Source of the DNA: Sinohyriopsis cumingii
Taxonomy: Eukaryota > Mollusca > Bivalvia > Unionida > Unionidae
Reading direction: 5' to 3'
NCBI GenBank assembly: GCA_028554795.2
Contig: CM068827.1
Span: forward strand, 71,149,809 to 71,213,808
DNA length: 64,000 bases
Shown here: piece after piece, positions 20,490 to 29,531 of the stretch
How positions within the stretch are numbered: the stretch's first letter is position 1
Layout of the letters: each line of letters begins with the position of its first letter
The notes under the pieces: generated by a model
Told to the model about the DNA's origin: nothing
Database searches by the model: none
What the model saw: only the letters and a program-made list of their open reading frames with translations
Made by a program: the position numbers and the translations under genes

Positions 20490-20950
20490 GTTTATTAACT
20501 CAAGAGTCTGTGACTCCAATGTCTAATTTTGATTTAATAGACGCCGCAAACGCGTTAGCGATAAAAAACTTCAGAGGTGTTTTTATGAGGGATCAATTAC
20601 CGGCGGCGCCAAGAAATATTGAAACCGGCATAATTAACCTCGATGGGTCCTCCGGAGCGGGAACTCATTGGGTTGCGTACGCGATTGATCCGCGTGCGAT
20701 CGTCTATTTTGATTCATACGGGTTAGCCCCGCCGAACGAGTTCATGCGGTATATCCGGGCGTGTTCAACCCGGGCGTGTTCAGCCCGGGTTTTTTATTCC
20801 ACGCTGCCAACACAGCAGTTAAGTGACCCGCCGATATGTGGCCGTGAGGTATTGAACGTACTCGCGGCGATTTCATCATCGCGAAAACCACCTCATGTGG
20901 TTGTAAACGAATACACTAGTGGGGTCGTAGAGGCCCGGCGGGTTAATTAG
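20453..20950 (+). CDS. Polinton 1 adenovirus-type maturation protease
   Basis: A C5/Ulp1-fold cysteine protease that would trim capsid precursors. Catalytic residues are visible: H72 (GTHWVAY), D87 (YFDSYG), Q121 or Q122, and C129 (PPICGRE). The family signature FRGVFMRDQLP, then IINLD, is at 40-63. The open frame has 165 codons from 20453. The family usually starts near MSNFDLID, so ATG 20519 (residue 23) is a likely true start, which would leave the 27-bp repeats in the leader. The end shows the next junction box. Confidence 0.9.
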   Translation: MVLGKGSKTTGNRLLTQESVTPMSNFDLIDAANALAIKNFRGVFMRDQLPAAPRNIETGIINLDGSSGAGTHWVAYAIDPRAIVYFDSYGLAPPNEFMRYIRACSTRACSARVFYSTLPTQQLSDPPICGREVLNVLAAISSSRKPPHVVVNEYTSGVVEARRVN

Positions 20951-20976
20951 AAACGCTGTTTTTTTTTACAATAACG
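20942..20976 (+). promoter_or_regulatory. Late-gene box before fibre gene
   Basis: TTAATTAGAAACGCTG overlaps the protease stop and is followed by a nine-T run and ACAATAACG up to the ATG. Confidence 0.5.
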
Positions 20977-22440
20977 ATGATTGATATTTGGGGACGACCC
21001 ATTTCGGCGCTGAAAAAGCCCACGGAAACGCCCGCCACCGATGACATAAAAAAATTAATTGAGGATGAAATCGCTGATACGTTGAATCTAACCAGTGTTG
21101 ACCCGGGCGAAATAGTTGTATTTCAAGATCGCCAGGGTAAATTGAAATCCAGTAATGTGTCGCTGGATGACGTTTTAACACGACGGCGTGATGCCGCCGA
21201 GGACACTATCGCGTTGTATACCAGCGACGGACGACTCAAACCGGGTGAATCCATCTTGACGATAAATGGAAAAATAAGTACACTTGGCGACAATTATATA
21301 ACCATGTCGAATTCGTTAGGAGGTTTACGTAGTGAATTTAACTTGCATACAAAACAGTTCATGTCGGTGCTAACGCATTTCGCCGATGTGCAACACATTA
21401 TCGATAGTTTTTTTCGGGGGCCCCCGACGGCAACCGAACCGAATTTTATAATAATAACAAATGCTATTTCGGAGCTTATGACGCTGCCGGGCCAATTTAC
21501 CTCGTTACGAAAAAATGTTAACAGGATCGATGACAACTTTGATAAATTCTTTGGTAAAAAAAATACCAAGCTGGATGAAATCACAACAACTATAAATGAT
21601 ATCACTGCGTATAGACAGGAAATAGGAACAATCAAAACTGATGTTGCAACGAACAAAAGGAGTGTAGACGTGCATGAACGGGAAATAGGAATAATCGGCG
21701 CTAATGTTGCAACGATCATAAATAATGTAGACTCGCATGGACGGAAAATAGAAACAATCAAAACTGATGTTACAACGATCATAAATAATATGGACACGCA
21801 TACACAGGAAATAGGAACAATCAAAACTGATATTGAAGCGAACAAAGGGAATATAGACGCGTATTGGCGGGGAATAGGATTAATCAAAACTGATGTTGCA
21901 GCGAACAAAAAAGGTATAGACGTGCATACATATGAAATAGGAACAATCAAACTTGATGTTGCAGCGAACAAAAAAAGTATAACCGAGAATACACGGGAAA
22001 TAGAAACAATCAAAACTAATGTTGCAGCGAACAAGAATAATATAGACGCGCATTGGCAGGAAGTAGGAATAATCAGAACTGATGTTGAAGCGATTAAAGA
22101 CGGACTACCGAGAGTAACAGAGCAATTCGAAAAAATAAAAATCCCTCATGAAAACACCATCAACACAGTATACACAATTCAGCATGGATCATTCGATTGG
22201 ACTCCTACACAGAATACAGTAAATATTACCGCAACTGTTAAGGGCATTTATCGATTGACACTGGTTTCAATGATGCAGTTTAATATATTATCGTCGAGTT
22301 CATCCGGGTTTAACAATACAATATCAACAATTATAGACAGGAACGCAACTGAACAGTTTACAATTTATGCCGTTGATAGAAATCTAGCCGGGGCAAACAT
22401 CACATGGTATGTGGAATTTGTAGCGAATCTAAGTAATTAA
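20977..22440 (+). CDS. Polinton 1 fibre-like attachment protein
   Basis: 487 residues in three parts. The N-terminal 90 residues (MIDIWGRPI, then VVFQDRQGKLKSS, LTINGK) look like a capsid-anchoring tail. A helical region follows, and residues 215-382 consist of eight 21-residue repeats of the type EIGTIKTDVAANKKxIDxHxx. Isoleucines and valines fall at heptad positions, which predicts a trimeric coiled-coil shaft of three heptads per unit. Residues 383-487 (FDWTPTQNTVNIT to ITWYVEFVANL) look like a beta-sandwich head. Such heads bind host receptors. The frame is open. Confidence 0.85.
   Translation: MIDIWGRPISALKKPTETPATDDIKKLIEDEIADTLNLTSVDPGEIVVFQDRQGKLKSSNVSLDDVLTRRRDAAEDTIALYTSDGRLKPGESILTINGKISTLGDNYITMSNSLGGLRSEFNLHTKQFMSVLTHFADVQHIIDSFFRGPPTATEPNFIIITNAISELMTLPGQFTSLRKNVNRIDDNFDKFFGKKNTKLDEITTTINDITAYRQEIGTIKTDVATNKRSVDVHEREIGIIGANVATIINNVDSHGRKIETIKTDVTTIINNMDTHTQEIGTIKTDIEANKGNIDAYWRGIGLIKTDVAANKKGIDVHTYEIGTIKLDVAANKKSITENTREIETIKTNVAANKNNIDAHWQEVGIIRTDVEAIKDGLPRVTEQFEKIKIPHENTINTVYTIQHGSFDWTPTQNTVNITATVKGIYRLTLVSMMQFNILSSSSSGFNNTISTIIDRNATEQFTIYAVDRNLAGANITWYVEFVANLSN
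21619..22122 (+). repeat. Eight tandem 63-bp repeats in fibre gene
   Basis: Eight in-frame 63-bp units start with variants of GAAATAGGAACAATCAAAAC. None is interrupted. Similarity is higher between some neighbours than between distant units, which suggests expansion by recombination. Confidence 0.93.
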
Positions 22441-22465
22441 AAACACTAGCTCTTTTAAAATAAAA
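22433..22465 (+). promoter_or_regulatory. Late-gene box before membrane-protein gene
   Basis: GTAATTAAAAACACTAGC overlaps the fibre stop and is followed by TCTTTTAAAATAAAA up to the ATG. Confidence 0.5.
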
Positions 22466-22987
22466 ATGACCACCAAGGAAATTGAATCAGAGGTATCACC
22501 GACGTCACATCAATATCGATTCGATACCGCAAAAGAATTCTCCGCGAACTTGAAAACGCTTTCCGAACAATACCGCGCAAAAATAAAAAAATACCGCCGA
22601 AAAATAACCGCCATCGACGCGGTCGTGTACTCGGTGTCGGGTATAGTAGCCGGTACCGGTGTTATTTTATCCACGGTAACCACGACATCCCCGATCGCTG
22701 TTCCAATCGTTATCTCCGCAATGACAACAGTTGCTGAAGTCGCCAACGCAATCACTAGGAAGATATCATCGTGTTTTCAGAAAAAACTCAACGAGTATAC
22801 GGTAAAAGATCAAATAGTATCCGACGCGTACTCGAAATTATCCGGGTTGATCTCGTTATTGATTGATAATTTGTTCGTATCCGATGTTGAATTCTCCACG
22901 ATGGTCCAGTTGTATAGCTCCGCGATGTCAAAAATCGAGGATTTTCAACTGGAAGCCGGAACCACTTCAACGGGCTCTGGTTGTTGA
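22466..22987 (+). CDS. Polinton 1 putative membrane protein
   Basis: 173 residues. A charged helical N-terminal part (LKTLSEQYRAKIKKYRRK) leads into a long hydrophobic hairpin at about residues 52-92 (VVYSVSGIVAGTGVILSTV, then IAVPIVISAMTTVAEV). A second amphipathic helical region follows, and the end is Ser/Thr/Gly-rich and closes with Cys. The layout resembles two-helix membrane proteins (SLATT-like) but I cannot assign a family. A role in capsid-membrane passage is a guess. It lies between fibre and penton. Confidence 0.7.
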   Translation: MTTKEIESEVSPTSHQYRFDTAKEFSANLKTLSEQYRAKIKKYRRKITAIDAVVYSVSGIVAGTGVILSTVTTTSPIAVPIVISAMTTVAEVANAITRKISSCFQKKLNEYTVKDQIVSDAYSKLSGLISLLIDNLFVSDVEFSTMVQLYSSAMSKIEDFQLEAGTTSTGSGC

Positions 22988-23018
22988 AATTAGACACTAA
23001 AGACAACGAATAATAATA
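22984..23018 (+). promoter_or_regulatory. Late-gene box before penton gene
   Basis: TGTTGAAATTAGACACTAAA contains the upstream stop and is followed by ACGAATAATAATA up to the ATG. Confidence 0.45.
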
Positions 23019-24341
23019 ATGTCGCTGAACCCCGAAGGGTTTCAGTTGCTTCAGCGGATCGCGGAGAACACCACTCCGGTACAAACAAATATGATATCAA
23101 TAACGTCAACGAAACCCGAATTTAGCGTGAACTTCCCATCGCCGGTTCCAGTGAAGGAAATAGCGCTGGCAAAATTGCGAATATATCACAGTTGGCCTAA
23201 TATTCGAGCGAACGCATTTAACGGACAACAACCTAATAACTCGCTGGTTTTTGCACGGACAAATAAACCCGATGGGACCCCAGACTGGGAGGAGGTTACA
23301 ATACCAACTGGGTCATACCAAATAGAACAAATCAATAAAGAATTTCAACGCAGGATAAAATCGATCACAGGAAAGGAATCAAAAATCGCTATTACGGTTC
23401 ATGAACCGACGTTATCGTCGACGATTGAAATAAGCACACCGGGGTATATGGTTGATATCTATAACAGTTCAATAAGAACCATACTAGGATGGCCTAAGAA
23501 TCCACCTCATGAAATCCCCGCGGACTTGCACACGAATACGCGATCGTATCATGAGATTAATCCCGCTTATCAAATTGATTTGTCTATTATGAAAAAAGCG
23601 TTATTACCCAGTAGGTTTATATTTCAAGACAGGAATACCATGCAATGGATATTTCCGTATAAGGAAACTCCTAAATTGTCCGGCGAGGCCACAGTTAAAT
23701 TAAGTGATATTAATAGGTATTTTGCCGAGATTAATCGTATTTGCCAATCACAACTAGAACAGCTACGGGAAAAAAAAGCACAAAAACACGTTGAGGTGTT
23801 AAATCAACTTATATCAGACATGGAATATATTAATGAACGAATCATCGGGACAATATCCGCTAACAGCGATGATAATAAACAACGATTCCTAACCGAGTAT
23901 AATATCACAGAAGCCGATTTACCCGATTTTAGGTTTCCAGGATACAACGCGCCAGAACTAAGAAAGTCTCTTAATGATTTTCTCAGTCCATCAACTCATA
24001 TCCTCAGACACGATAACGGAGATGATGGTAGGCATATTGCCCCGTACAACGTAAATATCGCATCGGTGATAGCAATCAATCTAGTGTGCGATGTTATCGA
24101 AGGGAGTTACCAGGTAGATACCAAGCAATCAAATCAGGCTCAACAGGGGTACATCCTTTATTCATTTTCACCAACTGCCCCTCCGGGATTTTTAATCGTT
24201 GAGAGTCCTATTAATCCGGTCTATATGCGATGCCATGATCGGTTTTTAACGAGAATTAATTTTAGAGTTACCGATCAGTCAAATAACCTAATTGACCTAC
24301 AAGAGGAGGAGTTAGTGATCACTCTGTTTGTAAGATCATAG
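23019..24341 (+). CDS. Polinton 1 penton (minor capsid) protein
   Basis: 440 residues. The N-terminal region (SITSTKPEFSVNFPSPVPV, EIALAKLRIYHSWPNI, WEEVTIPTGSYQIEQINKEF) and the C-terminal region (CDVIEGSYQV, ILYSFSPTAPPGFLIVESP, LIDLQEEELVITLF) match the single-jelly-roll penton of Polintons and adintoviruses, which fills the fivefold vertices. A helical insert of about 110 residues, rich in charged residues (QLEQLREKKAQKHVEVLN), lies between the two halves. It is the last gene and its stop overlaps the right terminal repeat by two bases. The frame is open. Confidence 0.88.
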   Translation: MSLNPEGFQLLQRIAENTTPVQTNMISITSTKPEFSVNFPSPVPVKEIALAKLRIYHSWPNIRANAFNGQQPNNSLVFARTNKPDGTPDWEEVTIPTGSYQIEQINKEFQRRIKSITGKESKIAITVHEPTLSSTIEISTPGYMVDIYNSSIRTILGWPKNPPHEIPADLHTNTRSYHEINPAYQIDLSIMKKALLPSRFIFQDRNTMQWIFPYKETPKLSGEATVKLSDINRYFAEINRICQSQLEQLREKKAQKHVEVLNQLISDMEYINERIIGTISANSDDNKQRFLTEYNITEADLPDFRFPGYNAPELRKSLNDFLSPSTHILRHDNGDDGRHIAPYNVNIASVIAINLVCDVIEGSYQVDTKQSNQAQQGYILYSFSPTAPPGFLIVESPINPVYMRCHDRFLTRINFRVTDQSNNLIDLQEEELVITLFVRS

Positions 24342-24580
24342 CAGCAGAGGGGGGCGATGACATCGACGCGGTCGTCGATGTGTTTACCGGACGCTGACGA
24401 CGCTGGGGATCGGCGCGCAGAAGGTGTTAATTAAACCAAATGACGTTTGGACGATCCCCCAACGACGACGTCGTTTTTTTTTTACCGGGCGCTGACGACA
24501 CTAGATCGTTGAGTTGCAGAAAGTAATAATTAAGCAAAATAACGATTGGACAAAATGTCGGATTCGCCCCCTCTGCTGCT
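24340..24580 (-). repeat. Polinton 1 right terminal inverted repeat (241 bp)
   Basis: Reverse complement of 8945-9185 with about three differences, mostly in a G run and in the T/A run near the middle. It starts directly at the penton stop codon, with no spacer. Confidence 0.97.
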
Positions 24581-24585
24581 ATCCG
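24581..24585. repeat. Target site duplication, right copy (ATCCG)
   Basis: Matches the five bases before the left terminal repeat. With the last T of the repeat it reads TATCCG, as on the left. Confidence 0.8.
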
Positions 24586-24848
24586 TCTGCGACGTAATAG
24601 CTAAATGAAAAATAATTCTACCAATGACAGGCGATTTAAGGCTTTGTGATCTGAGTAGAAGTTCAATTCAAGGCAAAGGATATGTTGTTTTGTTTGACAT
24701 ACGAATGCCTTTTGTATTTGATGCTCTCATGAGTTAATTGTGACTTGGCCTAATCATTATTGTCCATACATGTGAGAAAGCAATTTTCATTTCTTTAAAT
24801 CTATTTTTGTGTTCATTAACAGTTTAGGCTACCTACAGGGGCTACTTA

Positions 24849-25096
24849 CAAATGAAATTTAAACTATCGGTAAATGGTTGTCGCAATGGGGATTCATTAT
24901 TCAAACAGTGCAAGACATCGACCATGACAGTTACGCTGAGGGAGTAGCGGGATTTTTACCCCCCCCCCCACATCGTAACTATCGAGGTCGCCGTCTTGCA
25001 ATGTAGGACTGTGAATCCAATTGTTACAGTGCTAGTCTTTGAACCCATCTCCTTCCAATCCACATATCCATTTACCTATAGTTTTAAATTCATTTG
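24849..25096. mobile_element. MITE-like hairpin element
   Basis: The outer arms (24849-24878 and 25068-25096) are inverted copies: CAAATGAAATTTAAACTAT against a near-complement ending TTTTAAATTCATTTG. Inner parts still show inverted similarity (GGATTCA, TGCAAGAC, AGTTACG) around a poly-C centre near 24960. No open frame. It resembles a degraded non-autonomous DNA transposon with long inverted arms. No clear target duplication was seen. Confidence 0.5.
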
Positions 25097-25667
25097 TCAC
25101 GAGCCTCATTGAAAGTGTTTTGCGACATAGCCCTAATGTTCTTCTTGGCAGATTTTGAGTTTCCCAGCTTTTTTTCAAACCTACTCAAGAAAAGAACTAT
25201 TTATCTTCAGAAAAACTATAAAGATTTGTTAACTGAATCTTTTAAATCAATTTATTAAATTTTCTAAATAAAATATAAACCCACCGTTTTTATTTCGTTT
25301 TAAAGGCATGCAGTGCGTCTGCCTTCCGATTCCATGTTTACATAAGGTACTTTTACTCTATTTATAGAAGTAGAATGTAGTTCTCCGTACTGTATATACA
25401 GAAAGAAACACAATTCGGTCTGATCACATGGTTATGTTCTGACCAATGAAAATCTTCCCTACATTTATCAACTGATGCAACTGCAATTATTAAAATTATA
25501 ACGCATAATTGTATCGTGTATATCTAATACTGAATCTGTATTTACGTACAGTGTGATTCAGATCAATTCGCTGTGTACGGACTAAACCGATTATTAATCA
25601 CAGGGGTGGTAGATTCATAGACATGAGTTCGGTCTGATCTGATATAAAATCCCACGCATAAGTTTCG
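25097..25667. other. Non-coding stretch
   Basis: AT-rich sequence with no supported gene or repeat family, between the hairpin element and the minisatellite. Confidence 0.4.
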
Positions 25668-26118
25668 AGGTAACTTAAATAAGTATATAACGCTGAACAA
25701 TATCGGGAATAAAAACGCATAACTTTAACTTAAATATAGTATATAACACTGTACAATATCGGGAATAAAAACGCATAACTTTAACTTAAATATAGTATAT
25801 AACACTGTACAATATCGGGAATAAAAACGCATAACTTTAACTTAAATATAGTATATAACACTGTACAATATCGGGAATAAAAACGCATAACTTTAACTTA
25901 AATATAGTGTATAACACTGTACAATATCGGGAATAAAAACGCATAACTTTAACTTAAATATAGTATATAACACTGTACAATATCGGGAATAAAAACGCAT
26001 AACTTTAACTTAAATATAGTATATAACACTGTACAATATCGGGAATAAAAACGCATAACTTTATCTTAAATATAGTACATAACACTGTACAATGTCGGGA
26101 ATAAAAACGCATAACTTG
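25668..26118. repeat. 56-bp minisatellite, eight copies
   Basis: GTACAATATCGGGAATAAAA recurs every 56 bases, at 25751, 25807, 25863, 25919, 25975, 26031 and 26087, with a first variant unit at 25695. The middle copies are almost identical and the two ends are more diverged, as expected for expansion from the centre. Confidence 0.97.
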
Positions 26119-29100
26119 CCATGATAACAATATTTTCTGTCAAATTAAAGATCACTCCTCCATATCTGCCAAACAGTCTCTTCCGGATATATAAAAACTG
26201 TAAGATCATAACTTACGTGCATTTGGGGTAAATATGAATGCACGTACGTACGATGAACGTATGCTATCTTGTAAGTTACCCATCCACCCATCCATCCATC
26301 CTTCCATCTACCTATCTGTGCTCAATTTCAATGAATTATGGTGGCTTTCTTTAATAAAAAGAATACCTATTTCAAAATGATGCTGCTAATATTTTTTACT
26401 ATTATGTACATGTATTTAATATAAGAACCTATACGTATGATCTTTACAAACAAATCTTTTCGACACAACATTCGATACTAAAACCTGATATACACCGCCG
26501 AATCACTGAATACTATTCGAACAGGCTGAAATTTGTACAAATTAATGGGTGATTTGAAGAAGCTAAACGGTGAATCTGTCCTTCTAAAACGTGCTGGAGC
26601 GCTATAAACTCTGGGAAAATTTGGTGTTATATATAAATTAACATCTTATCTTATTATCCCTAATTTCACAAGCTACCACTATTTCCAAGGAATTTAATGC
26701 ATTAATCTATACACACTTTACAACTTCAGTCTCCTGATACATTCTTTATACCTTTATTGTTTTTGTAGTGGACATGTCCAGCATGGTTGGGTTGAAATTT
26801 CACAATATCAGTAGATTCACAATCTATTCATTCTGCGAAAATATCCAATTATATGTACAATAAAACACGGCTGAGATTAAATATTTTATGACAACAAGAC
26901 AAGAAGTCAATATCGATGCGCAAACAATAATTTCAACAAATCCGCCCAGAAAATCGGGTCTTTGATGCATTTTTTGTGGGCAGAATAACATAAAATTTAA
27001 AGTAGGCTTTTCTTTAAGATACGCTGTTTTTGAGAATATCAAAGTAACAGCCGAGAGGGAAACGTCAAGCTAGATTTCTTTGAAACACATAAATTATCTA
27101 AAACTACTGAAATATTTTCGAATTTGAACATATTTAATGCACATGTATATATACATGGTTTTGCTGAGATTTATGGATGACAACACTAATAATAATAATA
27201 ATAATATGAAGAAGTATCATTTGAATTAGTAGTATTAATAGTAGCAATAGTAGTTGTAGTTTAAAACCTTTTGTACACAAACACTCACTTTCCTCTGATT
27301 AAGTGTTATCAATGCTTTTGGAAATCATGTGTCTTTGTACACATCTAACAGCGTAATCGTACATTGCATATTACATCACTTTACAATTTCGTTAATTAAT
27401 ACACACTTACAGTCCCATTAGCTACACTCTTACAAAATCATGAAAAGAAATGCAAGACAGCGTGAACAACATTTAAAAATCACACCAAACACGTAAACTT
27501 CGGGAGTTGTATTTTTAAAGTGAAATGGACCACTGGGACGGTCGGTTTTACTGTGAATCTAAAATAAGGTCTTAACTTTCGAACAATATTTGTAGCTTCT
27601 ATTATACATTATAACGTGCCAAATAACTTTGATCTCGATATTAAAATCTTAACCATTAACGAACTTGTCCCATGACGAAATGAGTAGCAGTCACCTCCTT
27701 GAACATGTTTTGGTGTCTGATTAGATTTTAACAAGCCTTCATATTGTTTTTTAAAAACACTGTGTTTTCTTTTGTCCTCGTGTCGTCTTTGCACAAAACG
27801 TCTTTTAAAAATGTCTTATCTCAGCGTGTATTGAATGTTTAATATTTACTTGGTAAGCAGTCATTCAGGGCTAGAGAAATCTGTGCCGTACAATCCGGAT
27901 GATAATGTTCTTGAAACCTCGCTTGTGTGCAAGTTTTATAGGCTTACTCGTGTATTCTTCGAACATATTCCCTTAGTCTTCATCTGAAATATCGGTGTTG
28001 TTCTTTGACATCATGTATCTCTGTCTTACACCTAATATACAGTTGTGCCCTTTATAGGATGTTCATTAGTGTATGAGGCAGTTTTTGATATAAAATTATC
28101 AAGTTGGTCCTCACAGAGTTGCAAATAATGAGACCTGTGCACGTGCATGGTATAAGTTTATATTGTAATGATTGAAATAAGAGATAGTAGAGACACTTAT
28201 TTGTTAAACTACAGAAGATTACGTTCGGAAGAGAAACTAAGTCTATATAAACTGATTGAATCAAAATGCACCCACTCTGACTGCATGGCGGCTGTCAACT
28301 CGATGTAAGTTCTAATCTGATGGGCCAGGTCAGGGTCTTTGGGATGTGACTCGGGCTTCTTTCCGGACTAGGCTCAGAGAAAAGAAATATCTGTCTCATT
28401 TGTATACAGTATGTGGCGTAGACGTTAGACGCATTATATCTCTTTTTTCTCTCTCGCATATAAATCTGTTACCACAAAATTTGAATTGTTGGATTTTTTT
28501 CTCTCAGTAATAACAGATTTACGACTTTACAAGGAATACATTCTACATTTTATCTGTTGTGCTACATGGATATAAGATCCGACTTTAATTACTCTTTCAA
28601 TTCCTATTGAAGCTCTTATTGACTGTTAAAATAGCGTCATACCAACACGATAAGAGGATATCTATTATAAGCAATAATTAAAATTAAATGAAATTTTCTT
28701 GAGGGCAATTTCACTCTTCTCACGTCAGATCACGTCCCATTTTTTAAGATAAACCTGTTGCCAACACATTAAAAATTTGGTGGAAGATGCCACCTGGAGA
28801 AAACACTTCGCTCTGATTCCTGTATCGGGCTCAACTTGCCGTAATCGTTTTTCTACAATGGCTTTCGTGTGGAATGGGAAGATTATGACAGATATCAAGG
28901 AGGAAAAGTCAGGAATTCTGTACTGAAGTGATGGATATCAGGGCTGACGATGTTACTATGCAGTACACGAAGAAATATTGTACCAAATGCATCTTCGCGA
29001 AACGGATCCATTTATATATTTAGTTTATTTCTTCTACTATAGTGTTTCACTGGATTTCAATCAGTGATTACATATATGAAAGAAGAATCCAGTCAACGTG

Positions 29101-29391
29101 CTCGTACAAAAATGAGCGGGGACAGTGTACTTATGTTCAGATAACTCAAGGGTCATATTAAGCTTACCGCAGCGATATGTTCTGATAGAATATGAGCTGT
29201 GAGGAACGTGGTACAATGTTTTGAAAGATATTTAATATCGGCATTCCGAGTTACAAGAAAAGTATTCATGTCGGTACGCTGTCTTTCTAAGATTCAGAAT
29301 TAGAGAATAACATTTTACTGAAAGTCAAGGAAACGCACATGTTTTTGAATCGTCCATGATTAATTATACTTAGCAAGAAGATTCCACATAC
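26119..29391. other. Intron-like non-coding stretch
   Basis: It holds CCAT-rich (26276-26308) and (AAT)n (27188-27206) simple repeats. I see no exon with family features and no RNA gene. It lies 3' of an ankyrin exon on the minus strand and may be intron. Confidence 0.4.
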
Positions 29392-29490
29392 ATCGTCTTT
29401 CAAGGCCGGATTGGCTCCGTTCATTAGGACTGCCTCCATTGCTTCCTGTCTGTCATGCATAACAGCTATGTGTAATGGCGTATCCCCTTT
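29392..29490 (-). CDS. Single ankyrin-repeat exon
   Basis: An exon of exactly 99 bp encodes one 33-residue ankyrin repeat, KGDTPLHIAVMHDRQEAMEA with VLMNGANPALKDD following. It is flanked by a good acceptor (TTCTTCTTACAG) and donor (GAT|GTATGT), in phase 0 at both ends. Ankyrin repeats are helix-turn-helix scaffolds for protein binding. One repeat per exon is usual in large ankyrin genes. A LINE ends only about 42 bases upstream of the acceptor. Likely part of the gene whose decayed 3' end is copy A, but the link is by strand and order only. Confidence 0.75.
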
Positions 29491-29531
29491 CTGTAAGAAG
29501 AAATACGTAAAAGTTGTTATGTTTAAATACT

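Larger units (their letters stand above)
8945..24580. mobile_element. Polinton/Maverick 1, 15.6 kb, recent insertion
   Basis: A virus-like DNA element with 241-bp terminal inverted repeats starting AGCAGCAG, a target duplication, and the defining gene set: retroviral-type integrase, family-B DNA polymerase, packaging ATPase, adenovirus-type protease, major capsid and penton. It also has fibre, pX-like and pVI-like genes, as in adintovirus-type elements. GC content is visibly higher than in the flanks. The two terminal repeats differ at only about three positions, so insertion is recent. The capsid half looks whole. The replication and accessory half carries roughly five breaks. Orientation follows the capsid block (left to right). 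Confidence 0.97.

Noticed and set aside
21294-22034. A 246-codon minus-strand frame inside the fibre gene
   Set aside because: It mirrors the 63-bp repeats of the fibre. The protein is low-complexity and hydrophobic with no independent signals.
8945-24580. Integrated adenovirus or virophage rather than a Polinton
   Set aside because: The retroviral-type integrase, long terminal inverted repeats, target duplication and gene order fit Polintons. Adenovirus-like genes are known in this group.
25668-26118. CRISPR array
   Set aside because: The 56-bp units are contiguous with no variable spacers, and the genome is eukaryotic. It is a minisatellite.
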